Source: RDYJ01 sp034931405
Lineage (GTDB): Bacteria; Cyanobacteriota; Cyanobacteriia; Cyanobacteriales; Nostocaceae
Assembly: GCF_034931405.1 (NCBI RefSeq)
Contig: NZ_JAYGHA010000002.1
Coordinates: 186,001 to 250,000 of the forward strand
Length of the DNA: 64,000 bases
Reading direction: 5' to 3'
A program made the position numbers and the translations under genes. This document shows, piece by piece, positions 54,535-63,887 of the stretch. The stretch's first letter is position 1. Every line of letters starts with the position of its first letter. Under the pieces are notes generated by a model. The model had not been told where the DNA came from. It saw nothing but the letters and a program-made list of their open reading frames with translations, and did not search any database.

Positions 54535-54730
54535 GAGGATGTTTGAAAAGTTTTGGGCGAATATAAAGATGCCTCCGGCTCCCGTTAGGGATACGCTACT
54601 ATACAGGCAAAGTCCACCTCCGTGGACTAATGAAAAAATGGGATTTTTAACCCGCGCAGGCGGGTTTAGTTTGTATAGCCGCGACTTCTAGTCGCCAGGC
54701 TGTAATAAATTAGACTTTTCAAACAACCTC
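54535..54730. mobile_element. Palindromic element, family 2 copy C
   Basis: GAGGATGTTTGAAAAG left, CTTTTCAAACAACCTC right, flanked by TTA (54532-54534, 54731-54733). The module GATGCCTCCGGCTCCCGTTA is in the left arm as in copy A. The right arm reads CCGCGCAGGCGGGTTTAGTT, a variant of that in the other copies. Lies between comM and the subtilase gene, 55 bp upstream of the latter. Confidence 0.8.
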
Positions 54731-54784
54731 TTAGGATGGCTATATAATTGACTATTACCCTGCATATTATTCACTCAAATATTC

Positions 54785-56893
54785 ATGATGAGCGATAGTT
54801 TTAGTTCCTCTAATTCTCAAACTACAGGTGTACCTGCAAGCAGCCAAGGAGTGGTTTTACAACGTGGTGGAGAGGAGTTGATTTTAGAAAAAGCTTGGGA
54901 ACGCTTTACTATCAGTCCAACGGAAAACTTTTCTCGTGAGCAATTTTCTCAGATTACTGGTAGTGTTTGGCGGCACACTATCCCTAGAGCAAAACTAGAA
55001 TTATTCACTGTTGAACCTAGCCAGTTAGAAGCGGCCATGTCTCAAGCAAGGGCTGACGAAAGGGTGGCTTTTGCTAGTCATGTTTATAAGTTTAAAGATA
55101 ATCCAGGTACTTATGTTTATTTAAGTGATCAAATCACAATTCAATTTGCTACCTGGGTAGACTCTGCCAAGATTAATACTATAGCATCTACATTTAGCTT
55201 AATTGAAAATCAACCAGTTTTAGGTCTACCGAATACATTTATATTTCTCCTTAGTAAACAAACAAGGGAAAACCCGATCAAAATTACCAATCAGTTGCAA
55301 GGACTTACAGAAGTTTTAGCTGCTGAACCCAATATTTTTATCCAACAAGAACCACATTATAAACCTAGTGATTCTCTCTATTCTCAGCAATGGTATCTCA
55401 ACCATAATAGCGGTAATCAATTAGGAGGAAGTTCTCATATTTCTGTAGAACAAGCTTGGGATATTACTCGTGGTGTGCGTTCTGTAGTCGTAGCAATTGT
55501 GGATGATTCTTTTGATTTGAATCACCCAGATTTTCAAGGTCTGGGTAAAGTTGTCGCTCCCAGAGATTTAAAAGAAAATGATTTTTTACCTTTACCTGGT
55601 GAAAAAGAAACTAGTCACGGTACTGCTTGTGCAGGAATAGCTGTAGCCGAAGAAAATGGTCAGGGAATTGTTGGTGTTGCTCCCGGTTGTGCTTTAATGC
55701 CAATTCGCACCACTGGATATTTAGATGATGAATCAATTGAGGATATATTTAATTGGGCAATTAATTATGGTGCAAGTGTAATTTCTTGCAGTTGGGGAGC
55801 ATCTGCTGTTTATTTCCCTTTATCTTTGCGTCAAAAGGCAGCTATGACTCGCGCTGCTACCCAAGGAAGAAATGGTAAAGGATGTGTAATTGTCTTTGCT
55901 GCTGGTAATGCTAACCGCCCGATTAGTGGTACTATCAATGAGCAAAATTGGCCAAAAAATGTTTTAGAAGGTAAGACAAATTGGTTAAGTGGTTTTGCTA
56001 TTCATCCAGATGTAATTGCGGTTTCTGCATCTACAAGTTTAAATAAAAAAGCTGCTTATAGTAATTGGGGATCTAATATTTCTGTTTGCGCTCCTAGTAA
56101 TAATGCTCCGCCAGGAATGTGGTTTCAAGAAACAGGTTTTGTATATACACAACCAACAATTACTACTTCTCTTTCTGGTTTGGGAATGTTTACTACAGAC
56201 CAACTAGGAGCAGCGGGTTATAGTCCTGGAAATTTTACTAATAACTTTGGTGGTACTTCTAGTGCGACTCCCGTAGTTGCAGGGGTAGCAGCTTTAATTT
56301 TATCAGCTAATCCTAATTTAACGGCGCAACAAGTTAATCGCATTTTACAAGAAACTACTGATAAAATTGTTGATCTTGAAGCTGATCCACAATTGGGTTT
56401 ACGTGGGGGTAGTTATGATAGTAATGGTCATTGTATTTGGTTCGGTTATGGTAAAGTGAATGCTGCAAAAGCTGTACGTACAGCCCAACAGTTAAGTACA
56501 GTGATATCAACTGTTAATAGAAAATTAAATGCTGAAAATAAGCAACAAATTGCTATTCCTGATAATAATAAAAAAGGAATTAGAAATGCGATCGCTATTA
56601 ATGAAAATGTTACTATTGCTGATATTGAAGTAACAGTAAATATCAGTCACGATTTTTTAGGAGATTTAGAAGTTTATTTAATTGCTCCTAATAATCAACA
56701 AGTATTATTACAAAGTCGAACTTTAGGAAGACAGACTCAGTTAGAAAAAACTTATACAGTGCGATCGCATCCTGTTCTCAAACAGTTACTTTCCTTAACA
56801 ACAAAGGGAAATTGGCAATTACAAATTATTGATCATTCACCTGAAGATGTGGGTAAACTTAATAGTTGGGAATTAGTAATAGGATATGCTTGA
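54785..56893 (+). CDS. Subtilisin-like serine protease with C-terminal P-domain
   Basis: 702 residues. An N-terminal ~200-residue extension precedes the S8 domain: D240 in AIVDDSFDLNHPDF, H278 in SHGTACAGIAVAEE, N375 in FAAGNAN and the serine S492 in FGGTSSATPVVAG. The C-terminus (about 590-702) is a proprotein-convertase P-domain: TIADIEVTVNISHDFLGDLE, IAPNNQQVLLQSRTLGRQTQ and GNWQLQIIDHSPEDVGKLNS. Resembles the calcium-dependent protease PrcA of Anabaena. No Sec signal is visible. The 3' end overlaps the 3' end of the convergent exoprotein gene by 61 bp. Confidence 0.88.
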   Translation: MMSDSFSSSNSQTTGVPASSQGVVLQRGGEELILEKAWERFTISPTENFSREQFSQITGSVWRHTIPRAKLELFTVEPSQLEAAMSQARADERVAFASHVYKFKDNPGTYVYLSDQITIQFATWVDSAKINTIASTFSLIENQPVLGLPNTFIFLLSKQTRENPIKITNQLQGLTEVLAAEPNIFIQQEPHYKPSDSLYSQQWYLNHNSGNQLGGSSHISVEQAWDITRGVRSVVVAIVDDSFDLNHPDFQGLGKVVAPRDLKENDFLPLPGEKETSHGTACAGIAVAEENGQGIVGVAPGCALMPIRTTGYLDDESIEDIFNWAINYGASVISCSWGASAVYFPLSLRQKAAMTRAATQGRNGKGCVIVFAAGNANRPISGTINEQNWPKNVLEGKTNWLSGFAIHPDVIAVSASTSLNKKAAYSNWGSNISVCAPSNNAPPGMWFQETGFVYTQPTITTSLSGLGMFTTDQLGAAGYSPGNFTNNFGGTSSATPVVAGVAALILSANPNLTAQQVNRILQETTDKIVDLEADPQLGLRGGSYDSNGHCIWFGYGKVNAAKAVRTAQQLSTVISTVNRKLNAENKQQIAIPDNNKKGIRNAIAINENVTIADIEVTVNISHDFLGDLEVYLIAPNNQQVLLQSRTLGRQTQLEKTYTVRSHPVLKQLLSLTTKGNWQLQIIDHSPEDVGKLNSWELVIGYA

Positions 56894-59800
56894 TAATTTA
56901 TCCGTAAATTAGTATAACAACCAGGATGATTTAAACCAGAATTTTGCAGCGTAACCTTTGGAGTTTCTGCGGTTAAAAATACCTTACCATCAGCATTAAT
57001 CATCCAACCCTGGGCTTCTTGAATGACAAGATTGTGAATATTTTCCTCCTGCTTATTTACTTCTCTTTGTTTTAATATAACTGGTGTTATTCCTTGTTTA
57101 CTTGAACGATTAGCCCACTCTACCATACCGGGAGAATTGCTAATTAATTCATCAACTTCAGCAGGTAAACCTCCCCTACCAATAATGGTAAAAGAATTCT
57201 TTTTAGCACGTTGTTCATAAGAACAAATATCTTTACCTAACAGTGATTCTGCATTGACTAAATTACCAGGTAATTCTATTAAACCAGAAGTAGGATCAAT
57301 ATCTGGAGTATTGATTTCCACTTGTCCAGCTAAACCAAATTCAGAAGATGCAGTAATATCACTTTTGCGGGTTAATTCTTGTTGATATTCTAATCCAAAG
57401 ATAGCGTTAGTTGTAATGTTGATTTTTCCACCATCTCCTTGAAAAGCGTTAGCAGTAATATCACTATTTTCACTAGGAAAGGCAATAATAAAAGGAGTAT
57501 TAATATTGATGTTTCCCCCATCTCCTCCTGTTCCTGCTGTTGCGGTAATTTTACTATTATTTCTAAACAATAATAAATCTGGAATATTCAGATTTATATT
57601 TCCACCTTGGTTAGAAGCAGTTTCCGCACTAATAAAACCTTGATTATCTAAAATCAGATTACCAGCTTGAACAGAAACATCTCCACCTTCTCCACTTCCT
57701 TGACTATTTACTCCTATTCCTGCACCATTTTTAATAGTTAATGTTTGGGGGTCAATATCAATACTACCACTATCACCAATTGAACCTAGTTCTGTACTAG
57801 CAAATAGTCCAGTGTCTGTTCCATCTAAGGTAATATTATCTTTAACTTGGACGATGATATTCCCGCCTTTACCACTTCCAGAAGTGGAAGCAGATATTTT
57901 CACACCATCACTCAGATTTAAGTTCTGGGAGGTAATTAAAATATTGCCAGCATCACCTGTTCCTTTACTTTCAACAGCTAATTTTCCCTGCCCAGCGATG
58001 TTAATATTTTCCGGTGCGGTAATAATTAAATCTCCACCTTTACCACTAGCAGTAGTGGAAGCAGAAATAATTGAACCAGGGAACAGGGTTAAATCTAATG
58101 TGTTCTGATTTTCATAAGGATTGAGTTGTAATGTTCCTGCGGGTGATTGTCCTTGGGTTTCGGCAAAAACACCTACTATACCGGCTAGGTTCATTTTTGA
58201 GGCGTTTAAGGTGATGCTACCACCGCCATCTTTATTAGTAGCTGTTTCTGTAGCAGTAGCGGTAATACGGGCGGTATCAGATACGGTGAGGCTAGGAGTA
58301 TTCACAATGATGTTTCCGGCTTTTCCTGCACCACTGGTTTCAACGGAGAGGATAGGAGAAGAATCTTTAACACCGATACCGAGATTAACAGCTTTATCTG
58401 CATTGATGGTGATTGTACCGCCATCACCTGTGCCTGTAGTTGTGGCGAAGATTTCAGCGCCATTGGCTACTGTTAAGGTGGGAGTATCAAGGGTGATGTC
58501 TCCAGCTTTACCTTCTGCTGTGGTGGAAGCTGAGAGTTCTGAATTATTTGTGAGGGTTAATTTTTTAGCATTAATTTGAATATTGCCGGCTTTGCCTGTG
58601 CTGCTGGTGTTACTTGTAATTTTACTACTATTATTGAAGGTGACAGTACCAGGACTGGTGATATTTACGTTTCCTGCGGGGTCACTGCCTCTGGTGTCAC
58701 TTTCTATGCGACTACCTTGAAAAATGAGATTACCTGTGCTGGTGAAATTGACATTTCCTGATTGACCAACGTCACTAACATCTAAGATAATTTTTTCCCC
58801 AAAAAAATCAAATGTTACTGTGTTACTAGTGGTAATCTTAGTATTTTTTACAGATAAATTATCAAAACCTTGAACTTGAACATCTCCAGATTTGGAGGAA
58901 GAAGAAAGAGTTAAAATTTCCAAATTTGTAATATTATTTTTAGCTACTAATGCAACATCACCACCTTTTCCTGAAGTTCCATTTTCGGAAATAGATAAGG
59001 AATAAAAACTAGGAAATTCTTGGCTAAATTCATCTTTGATTCCATTAATATCACCACCGGGGACAGTTAGGGAAATTGCTCCGCCATTACCCGCTTTTCC
59101 TAAGTATGTAATTGAGTCTGATTTAAGGGACTGAGTAAAGATATTACTACCATAGGAAGTCAGAAAAATATCTCCGCCACTACCTGCTGTTCTTAAATAT
59201 GAAAATGATGGAGAGTTAAAATTATAGTATGAGCGTGAGTATGAATCTATGTTTTGTGTGGTAATATCACCACCAGAAGTCAGATAAATATCTCCTCCAT
59301 TCCCTGCTCTTCCTTGGATTGAAAGCGAAGAGGAGTTAATATTTTTTGTTTTGATATTTCCACCTGCATTCAGAGAAATTTTCCCACCATTTTCTCCTTT
59401 GTAAGAATATGAGTAGGAGTTAATGTTTTCTGTATAAATATTACCATCAGTGGTAAGATAAATACTTCCACTATCTTCTCCTTTGGCATAACGTGAAGAT
59501 GAGTATGATTCTATATCTTGGGTAGAAATATCACCACCAATGGCAGTCAAGTTTATATCTCCTCCTTTGCCTTCAAAACGTGAATAAGATACTATATTTT
59601 CTGTAGTGATATTGCCACCAGTGGCTGTCAAGTTAATGTTTCCTCCATTTCCACCTGTGTGAAAATATGAATATGAATAAGAGTTAATGTTTTGTGTAGA
59701 GATAGAGCCATTAACAGCAGTAAGATTTATATTACCTCCATCATCTACTGAGGATTCAAAAGATTGTGAGAATGAATTAAGGTTATATGTATAAATAGAG

Positions 59801-61770
59801 CCATCAGTGGCATTTAAGTTTATATTTCCTCCTTTTCCTCCAGAATATGAAAAAGATTCTAAGTTGTGTGTAGATATATCACCGCCAGCAAAAAGGAAAA
59901 TTGCTCCACCATTTGCTTTACGACCAAGTAAGAATGACTCTGAGGAGGAGTTTAGATTTTGTGTAGTAATATTGCCATCAGCAGTGAGAGAAATCGCACC
60001 CCCATTTCCTGCTGTACCTGAATATGAATGTGAGGAGGAGTCTAAGGATTGAGTAGAGATATGGCCTTGAGTGGTTTTAAGGGAGATTGCACCCCCATTT
60101 CCTGACATAGAAGAGGCGTTAATATTACCCGTAGTAATATCATGAATGGCATTTAGATTTATCAACCCAGCATTAATACTGCTAGATGAATTGATGTCAC
60201 TTGTCGAAATTTTACCTCCAGCCTTGAGGTTGACATTTCCTCCAGCACCAAGACTACGAGAGGTAGTGATAATTAACTGTGTACCAGTTGCTATTCCCCA
60301 AGGGGCGGTGTCTCCAGCTTTATACACAGTCGTTGTAGTATGAGAGTTGTTATGACTAGATATAGATAAGTCCCAACTACCATTGGGGTTACGCTTATTA
60401 AGTTGAGCTAATGGATTACTAGGTTGAAATGTGCCGTTAAAGGGAGTAGAACCCGATGAAATAGGAGTAGAAGCACTATCAGCGAGTAGGGTATCTTGAA
60501 AATTGACGAGATTATTTCCCGTTGAATCAATCAAATTTAAACTTACATATTCTGCGGGTGAGGATAAACTAACATTTGAATTACTGAGAACATTACTAGC
60601 TGAAAGTCTCACTTTAACTTCCGTGATGGGGTCGGTGAGATTGCTAGTGAAGGTAAAATTACCACCGTATATGTCTTCATCAGGATTAATTAGACCTGTC
60701 TCACCGTATATGTCTTCATAGGGATTAATTATTATTGTTAATGTCCCACCGTGATCAATATCTATGGTGGTAGTTTGGGGAGTAGCATAGGTAGTATCCA
60801 GTATTCCTGTGATAATATCTCCATCTTCACTGGTGATATTAATATCTCCACCTTTGCTACTAATATCTTTGATGTTAATATTGCCTCTCGCTTGCAAATT
60901 TACTAATAATCCCGGTGCTGTAGTCGTAATATTTCCTGTACCTGTCATCTGTTTTTCTGCTGTTAATGATAAGATGGGATTAATAGCAGGAATTTCAGCA
61001 TTTTCATCAGCAACAATTGCAATCTTTTCATAGTTAAGATTTTGATTCGCTGTTACTATAGCGGACTGTGCAGTTAAATCATTAACTTCTACATCTCCAA
61101 CTGTAGATGTTAGTTCTATCTTGCCATGAGGTGCAGATAGAATCCCACGACTGTTAATATTGCTGCTAAAAAATATTAAATCTGTACCCGTGATTAAATT
61201 ACCTTGATTTTCTATCTTTGCTTGCTGATTTTTTAACGCATTAACAAATAATGCCCCCAGTTGTACACTCAATAAATTACTTGTCGCTGGTGCAGTCGCA
61301 CTAAATAACCCATTTTCACCTAATTTAATTCCATCCGCAGTTGTAGCTGTAAATGAACCACGAATATCTAAAACGGCATCTTTACCAAAAAATATCCCAT
61401 TGGGATTAATTAAAAATAAATTTGCTGTTCCTTCTACTCCTAATGTTCCGAAAATATTTGAAACATTATCACCAGTGACACGAGTTAATATATTTTCAAT
61501 TCCTGTAGGGTTAGCAAAATACACACTTCTATTTTCACCAACATTGAATTTTTCAAAGCTGTGAAATAAATTACTACCTCTAGCAGCACCACCATTAATA
61601 ATGTCTTTTAAGTCGTTGATTTTGGTAACAACTGATTTTTCTGCACCTAATGTATTATCTGGTTTGAGTTCGGCTAATACTCTGAGATGTGAAGAGGTAA
61701 ATATTCCTCCTATTGTTAATAAGGTTGTAATTAATTTTTTATAAAATAGTTGCTGTTTTTTAAATGTCAT
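56833..61770 (-). CDS. Two-partner-secretion exoprotein (filamentous haemagglutinin family)
   Basis: 1645 residues. A signal peptide (KKLITTLLTIGGIFTSSHLR) is followed by the TPS domain with ANLFLINPNGIFFGKDAVLD (NPNGIFFG at 122-129). Residues ~370-502 form a P-domain-like insert (TEVKVRLSASNV, NPNGSWDLSI, GTQLIITTS). Residues ~540-930 hold about 15 degenerate repeats of the type GGNINLTATGGNITTENI plus SYSYSY. A beta-helix region to ~1480 follows, then a C-terminal segment with CSYEQRAKKNS. NPYEDIYGETGLINPDEDIY reflects a short tandem duplication. It should be secreted through a TpsB/Omp85 pore, not encoded in the window. Adhesin or surface-layer role is inferred. Confidence 0.87.
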   Translation of the reverse strand: MTFKKQQLFYKKLITTLLTIGGIFTSSHLRVLAELKPDNTLGAEKSVVTKINDLKDIINGGAARGSNLFHSFEKFNVGENRSVYFANPTGIENILTRVTGDNVSNIFGTLGVEGTANLFLINPNGIFFGKDAVLDIRGSFTATTADGIKLGENGLFSATAPATSNLLSVQLGALFVNALKNQQAKIENQGNLITGTDLIFFSSNINSRGILSAPHGKIELTSTVGDVEVNDLTAQSAIVTANQNLNYEKIAIVADENAEIPAINPILSLTAEKQMTGTGNITTTAPGLLVNLQARGNINIKDISSKGGDINITSEDGDIITGILDTTYATPQTTTIDIDHGGTLTIIINPYEDIYGETGLINPDEDIYGGNFTFTSNLTDPITEVKVRLSASNVLSNSNVSLSSPAEYVSLNLIDSTGNNLVNFQDTLLADSASTPISSGSTPFNGTFQPSNPLAQLNKRNPNGSWDLSISSHNNSHTTTTVYKAGDTAPWGIATGTQLIITTSRSLGAGGNVNLKAGGKISTSDINSSSSINAGLINLNAIHDITTGNINASSMSGNGGAISLKTTQGHISTQSLDSSSHSYSGTAGNGGAISLTADGNITTQNLNSSSESFLLGRKANGGAIFLFAGGDISTHNLESFSYSGGKGGNINLNATDGSIYTYNLNSFSQSFESSVDDGGNINLTAVNGSISTQNINSYSYSYFHTGGNGGNINLTATGGNITTENIVSYSRFEGKGGDINLTAIGGDISTQDIESYSSSRYAKGEDSGSIYLTTDGNIYTENINSYSYSYKGENGGKISLNAGGNIKTKNINSSSLSIQGRAGNGGDIYLTSGGDITTQNIDSYSRSYYNFNSPSFSYLRTAGSGGDIFLTSYGSNIFTQSLKSDSITYLGKAGNGGAISLTVPGGDINGIKDEFSQEFPSFYSLSISENGTSGKGGDVALVAKNNITNLEILTLSSSSKSGDVQVQGFDNLSVKNTKITTSNTVTFDFFGEKIILDVSDVGQSGNVNFTSTGNLIFQGSRIESDTRGSDPAGNVNITSPGTVTFNNSSKITSNTSSTGKAGNIQINAKKLTLTNNSELSASTTAEGKAGDITLDTPTLTVANGAEIFATTTGTGDGGTITINADKAVNLGIGVKDSSPILSVETSGAGKAGNIIVNTPSLTVSDTARITATATETATNKDGGGSITLNASKMNLAGIVGVFAETQGQSPAGTLQLNPYENQNTLDLTLFPGSIISASTTASGKGGDLIITAPENINIAGQGKLAVESKGTGDAGNILITSQNLNLSDGVKISASTSGSGKGGNIIVQVKDNITLDGTDTGLFASTELGSIGDSGSIDIDPQTLTIKNGAGIGVNSQGSGEGGDVSVQAGNLILDNQGFISAETASNQGGNINLNIPDLLLFRNNSKITATAGTGGDGGNININTPFIIAFPSENSDITANAFQGDGGKINITTNAIFGLEYQQELTRKSDITASSEFGLAGQVEINTPDIDPTSGLIELPGNLVNAESLLGKDICSYEQRAKKNSFTIIGRGGLPAEVDELISNSPGMVEWANRSSKQGITPVILKQREVNKQEENIHNLVIQEAQGWMINADGKVFLTAETPKVTLQNSGLNHPGCYTNLRINYQAYPITNSQLLSLPTSSGE

Positions 61771-61967
61771 TATATCAACTCCTTATAATTAGGAATATTG
61801 TAAACCATTTTCAGTAAATCTACAAGATAATTTTGACAATTTAATGCTCAATGATATTAAATAAAGTAGCTATTCAATATCACCTAATAGATACCTAATC
61901 ACCAGAATCAGTCAATCCTCAAATTGATATAACTTATGTGGCTGGCTGTTCTGAACTTCGTCCTTTG

Positions 61968-62010
61968 AGATAAAAAATCTCTCTAAAACTCTATTAGAGA
62001 GATTTTATGA
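61968..62010 (-). terminator. Intrinsic terminator downstream of plsC
   Basis: AAATCTCTCTA pairs with TAGAGAGATTT around AAACTCTAT; on the minus strand the stem is followed by TTTATCTC (TTTTTT across stem end). It lies 70 bp past the plsC stop and probably ends the grxC-tadA-plsC transcript. Confidence 0.7.
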
Positions 62011-62078
62011 ATTACATAAGTTTGAAAATGCGATCACTACCTACACAACAAGTATTCCTAGTAGAAATACAAATATAT

Positions 62079-62855
62079 TTAAACGCAGGAATTGGGCATT
62101 TCTGCAAAAGCATGAGCAGCTATTTCTGATTTTTGATGACTTAATTGTTGTAATTTATTTGTTAAATCTGCGGTTAGGCGTTTAGCATCTTTTTTTAAAC
62201 AACCATTAATGTAATCTGTAACTTTTATAGATTCGCCAATATGAATGTTCACATCTGTACCCCAGTTGGGATAAGGTTGACTGTAATTAATGCCAACGGG
62301 AATAATTTTTATATCTAAACCAGGGTGAATAGATTCAGCAGTTAAAGCTAAACGAGAAATTCCCGACTTTAAGGGGTGAACTTTGCCATCTCGATAAATG
62401 CCACCTTCGGGATAAATCACCAACATTTCTCCATCTACCATTAACCCTACAGTATGACGCAAAGTGGCGATCGCCGGCCGTTGAATATCTACAGGAAAAC
62501 CGCCCATACGCAGCACAAACCAGCCTTGTATCCCTTGACACTCACTGCTTGTCACCATAAATCGCATATCTCGACCAGTGACACGACGACCTGTAGCATA
62601 GGGTAACAGCAAAGAATCCCAACGAGAACGGTGAGTAGGTGCAAAAATAACAGGTCCATTTTTAGGGATATTTTCTTGACCCTTGATATTAATTTTACCA
62701 AAAAATAACGGTATAACTACGTTATGCCCCAAACAATAGGCCAAAGGAGTTAACCAAGAAGAAACCCTTGATGTACTAGAAGCCACCTTGGGATTTACTG
62801 AGGTATTTGTTAATTGAGATTCAGAGTTGGTAGAAGCAGAGTAAAATTCCATCAT
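62079..62855 (-). CDS. plsC: 1-acyl-sn-glycerol-3-phosphate acyltransferase
   Basis: 259 residues from ATG 62855 (a GTG at 62909 would add 18). The PlsC motifs are APTHRSRWDSL (HX4D), MGGFPVDIQR, IYPEGGIYRDGKVHPLKSGI (EGxxR-like) and IIPVGINY. It acylates lysophosphatidic acid to phosphatidic acid at the membrane. Last gene of a minus-strand set after tadA, 111 bp away. Confidence 0.88.
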   Translation of the reverse strand: MMEFYSASTNSESQLTNTSVNPKVASSTSRVSSWLTPLAYCLGHNVVIPLFFGKINIKGQENIPKNGPVIFAPTHRSRWDSLLLPYATGRRVTGRDMRFMVTSSECQGIQGWFVLRMGGFPVDIQRPAIATLRHTVGLMVDGEMLVIYPEGGIYRDGKVHPLKSGISRLALTAESIHPGLDIKIIPVGINYSQPYPNWGTDVNIHIGESIKVTDYINGCLKKDAKRLTADLTNKLQQLSHQKSEIAAHAFAEMPNSCV

Positions 62856-62966
62856 GACGGTGGCTGGTAGTTGGCGGGTAAAATGTGACGCAAACTTAAT
62901 TATGTCCACCGTAAATTTTCTTGAGTCACTTGTGTTTTGCTATCTGGACAGTTTTACCTCTGTCTG

Positions 62967-63452
62967 TTATTTATGCTTATGCCTTCTAGCAGTAAACCAA
63001 GTTTGTAATTGTTGGCGACAAGCTGATTCTAGAATACCTCCTACCACTTGTAAAGCATGATTAGATGCGGGACTACTGGGTATGTTGATAACAGTCCGAA
63101 TTGCGCCAGTTTTAGTATCGTCCACTCCATAAACTAATGTTTGCAACCGTGCATGAACTATAGCACCAGCACACATCGGACAAGGTTCTAATGTCACGTA
63201 CAGGGTGCATTTATCCAAACGCCAGCTTTGTAAACTTCTCGTAGCTGATTGAATCGCAATAATTTCCGCGTGCGCGGTAGGATTTTGCTCCCGTTCTTTT
63301 CTATTTTCCCCTTCCGCAATTAAGTTACCCCATTGGTCAATAATCACCGCACCTACAGGAACTTCACCCGCATCACCCGCTACCTGTGCTAATTCTAGGG
63401 CGCGATTCATCCATTTTTGATGTTTTAAATATTCTGGGTGGTCAATGGTCAT
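62967..63452 (-). CDS. tadA: tRNA-specific adenosine deaminase
   Basis: 161 residues. The zinc motif is NPTAHAEIIAIQSAT (HAE) and LEPCPMCAGAIVHARLQ (PCxxC). It converts A34 to inosine in tRNA-Arg(ACG). The ATG overlaps the stop codon of grxC as TAATG, implying coupling. Confidence 0.94.
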   Translation of the reverse strand: MTIDHPEYLKHQKWMNRALELAQVAGDAGEVPVGAVIIDQWGNLIAEGENRKEREQNPTAHAEIIAIQSATRSLQSWRLDKCTLYVTLEPCPMCAGAIVHARLQTLVYGVDDTKTGAIRTVINIPSSPASNHALQVVGGILESACRQQLQTWFTARRHKHK

Positions 63453-63790
63453 TATTCAGTTGTTACTGTTTCCCTATTTTCTGACTCCTGAACCAACAAC
63501 GGGTCTAGTTGACCTTTTGTATCTAATCCATACAAATCATCACAACCGCCTATATGTTGATTATTAATGAAAATTTGGGGAACACTGCGGCGACCATTGG
63601 CGCGTTCTGCCATTTTTGCTCTCGCTGCTTCGTCACCGTCAATTTTGTATTCAGTAAATTTAACGCCTTTCCACGATAACAGCATTTTGGCACGGATACA
63701 GTAAGGGCAAGTTTGCCAAGTGTAAATTTCGACGTTGGCTTTGATACGCTCTGGGTGGCGACCTAAAAGAGAATTGATGAAGTCTAGCAT
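63452..63790 (-). CDS. grxC: Glutaredoxin 3
   Basis: 112 residues. Active site TCPYCIRAKMLLSW (CPYC), cis-proline in RRSVPQIFINNQHIGGCDDL and the GSH-binding GGCDD. A 19-residue N-terminal extension (MLDFINSLLGRHPERIKAN) precedes the fold. Reduces disulfides with glutathione. TAATG overlap with tadA. Confidence 0.94.
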   Translation of the reverse strand: MLDFINSLLGRHPERIKANVEIYTWQTCPYCIRAKMLLSWKGVKFTEYKIDGDEAARAKMAERANGRRSVPQIFINNQHIGGCDDLYGLDTKGQLDPLLVQESENRETVTTE

Positions 63791-63887
63791 AAATAAAATT
63801 TATTCAACAAATTAATCTTATATCTGATTATAACATTTCCCAAAAACAAATGACAACTTTCCTTGATTACTGCTGACATTTATTGAT

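Noticed and set aside
54535..54730. Insertion sequence with transposase
   Set aside because: No transposase fragment could be read in any frame; the element is non-coding.
58121..58579. 152-codon plus-strand ORF
   Set aside because: It is antisense to the repeat-rich exoprotein gene; its open frame follows from the repetitive codons of the real gene.
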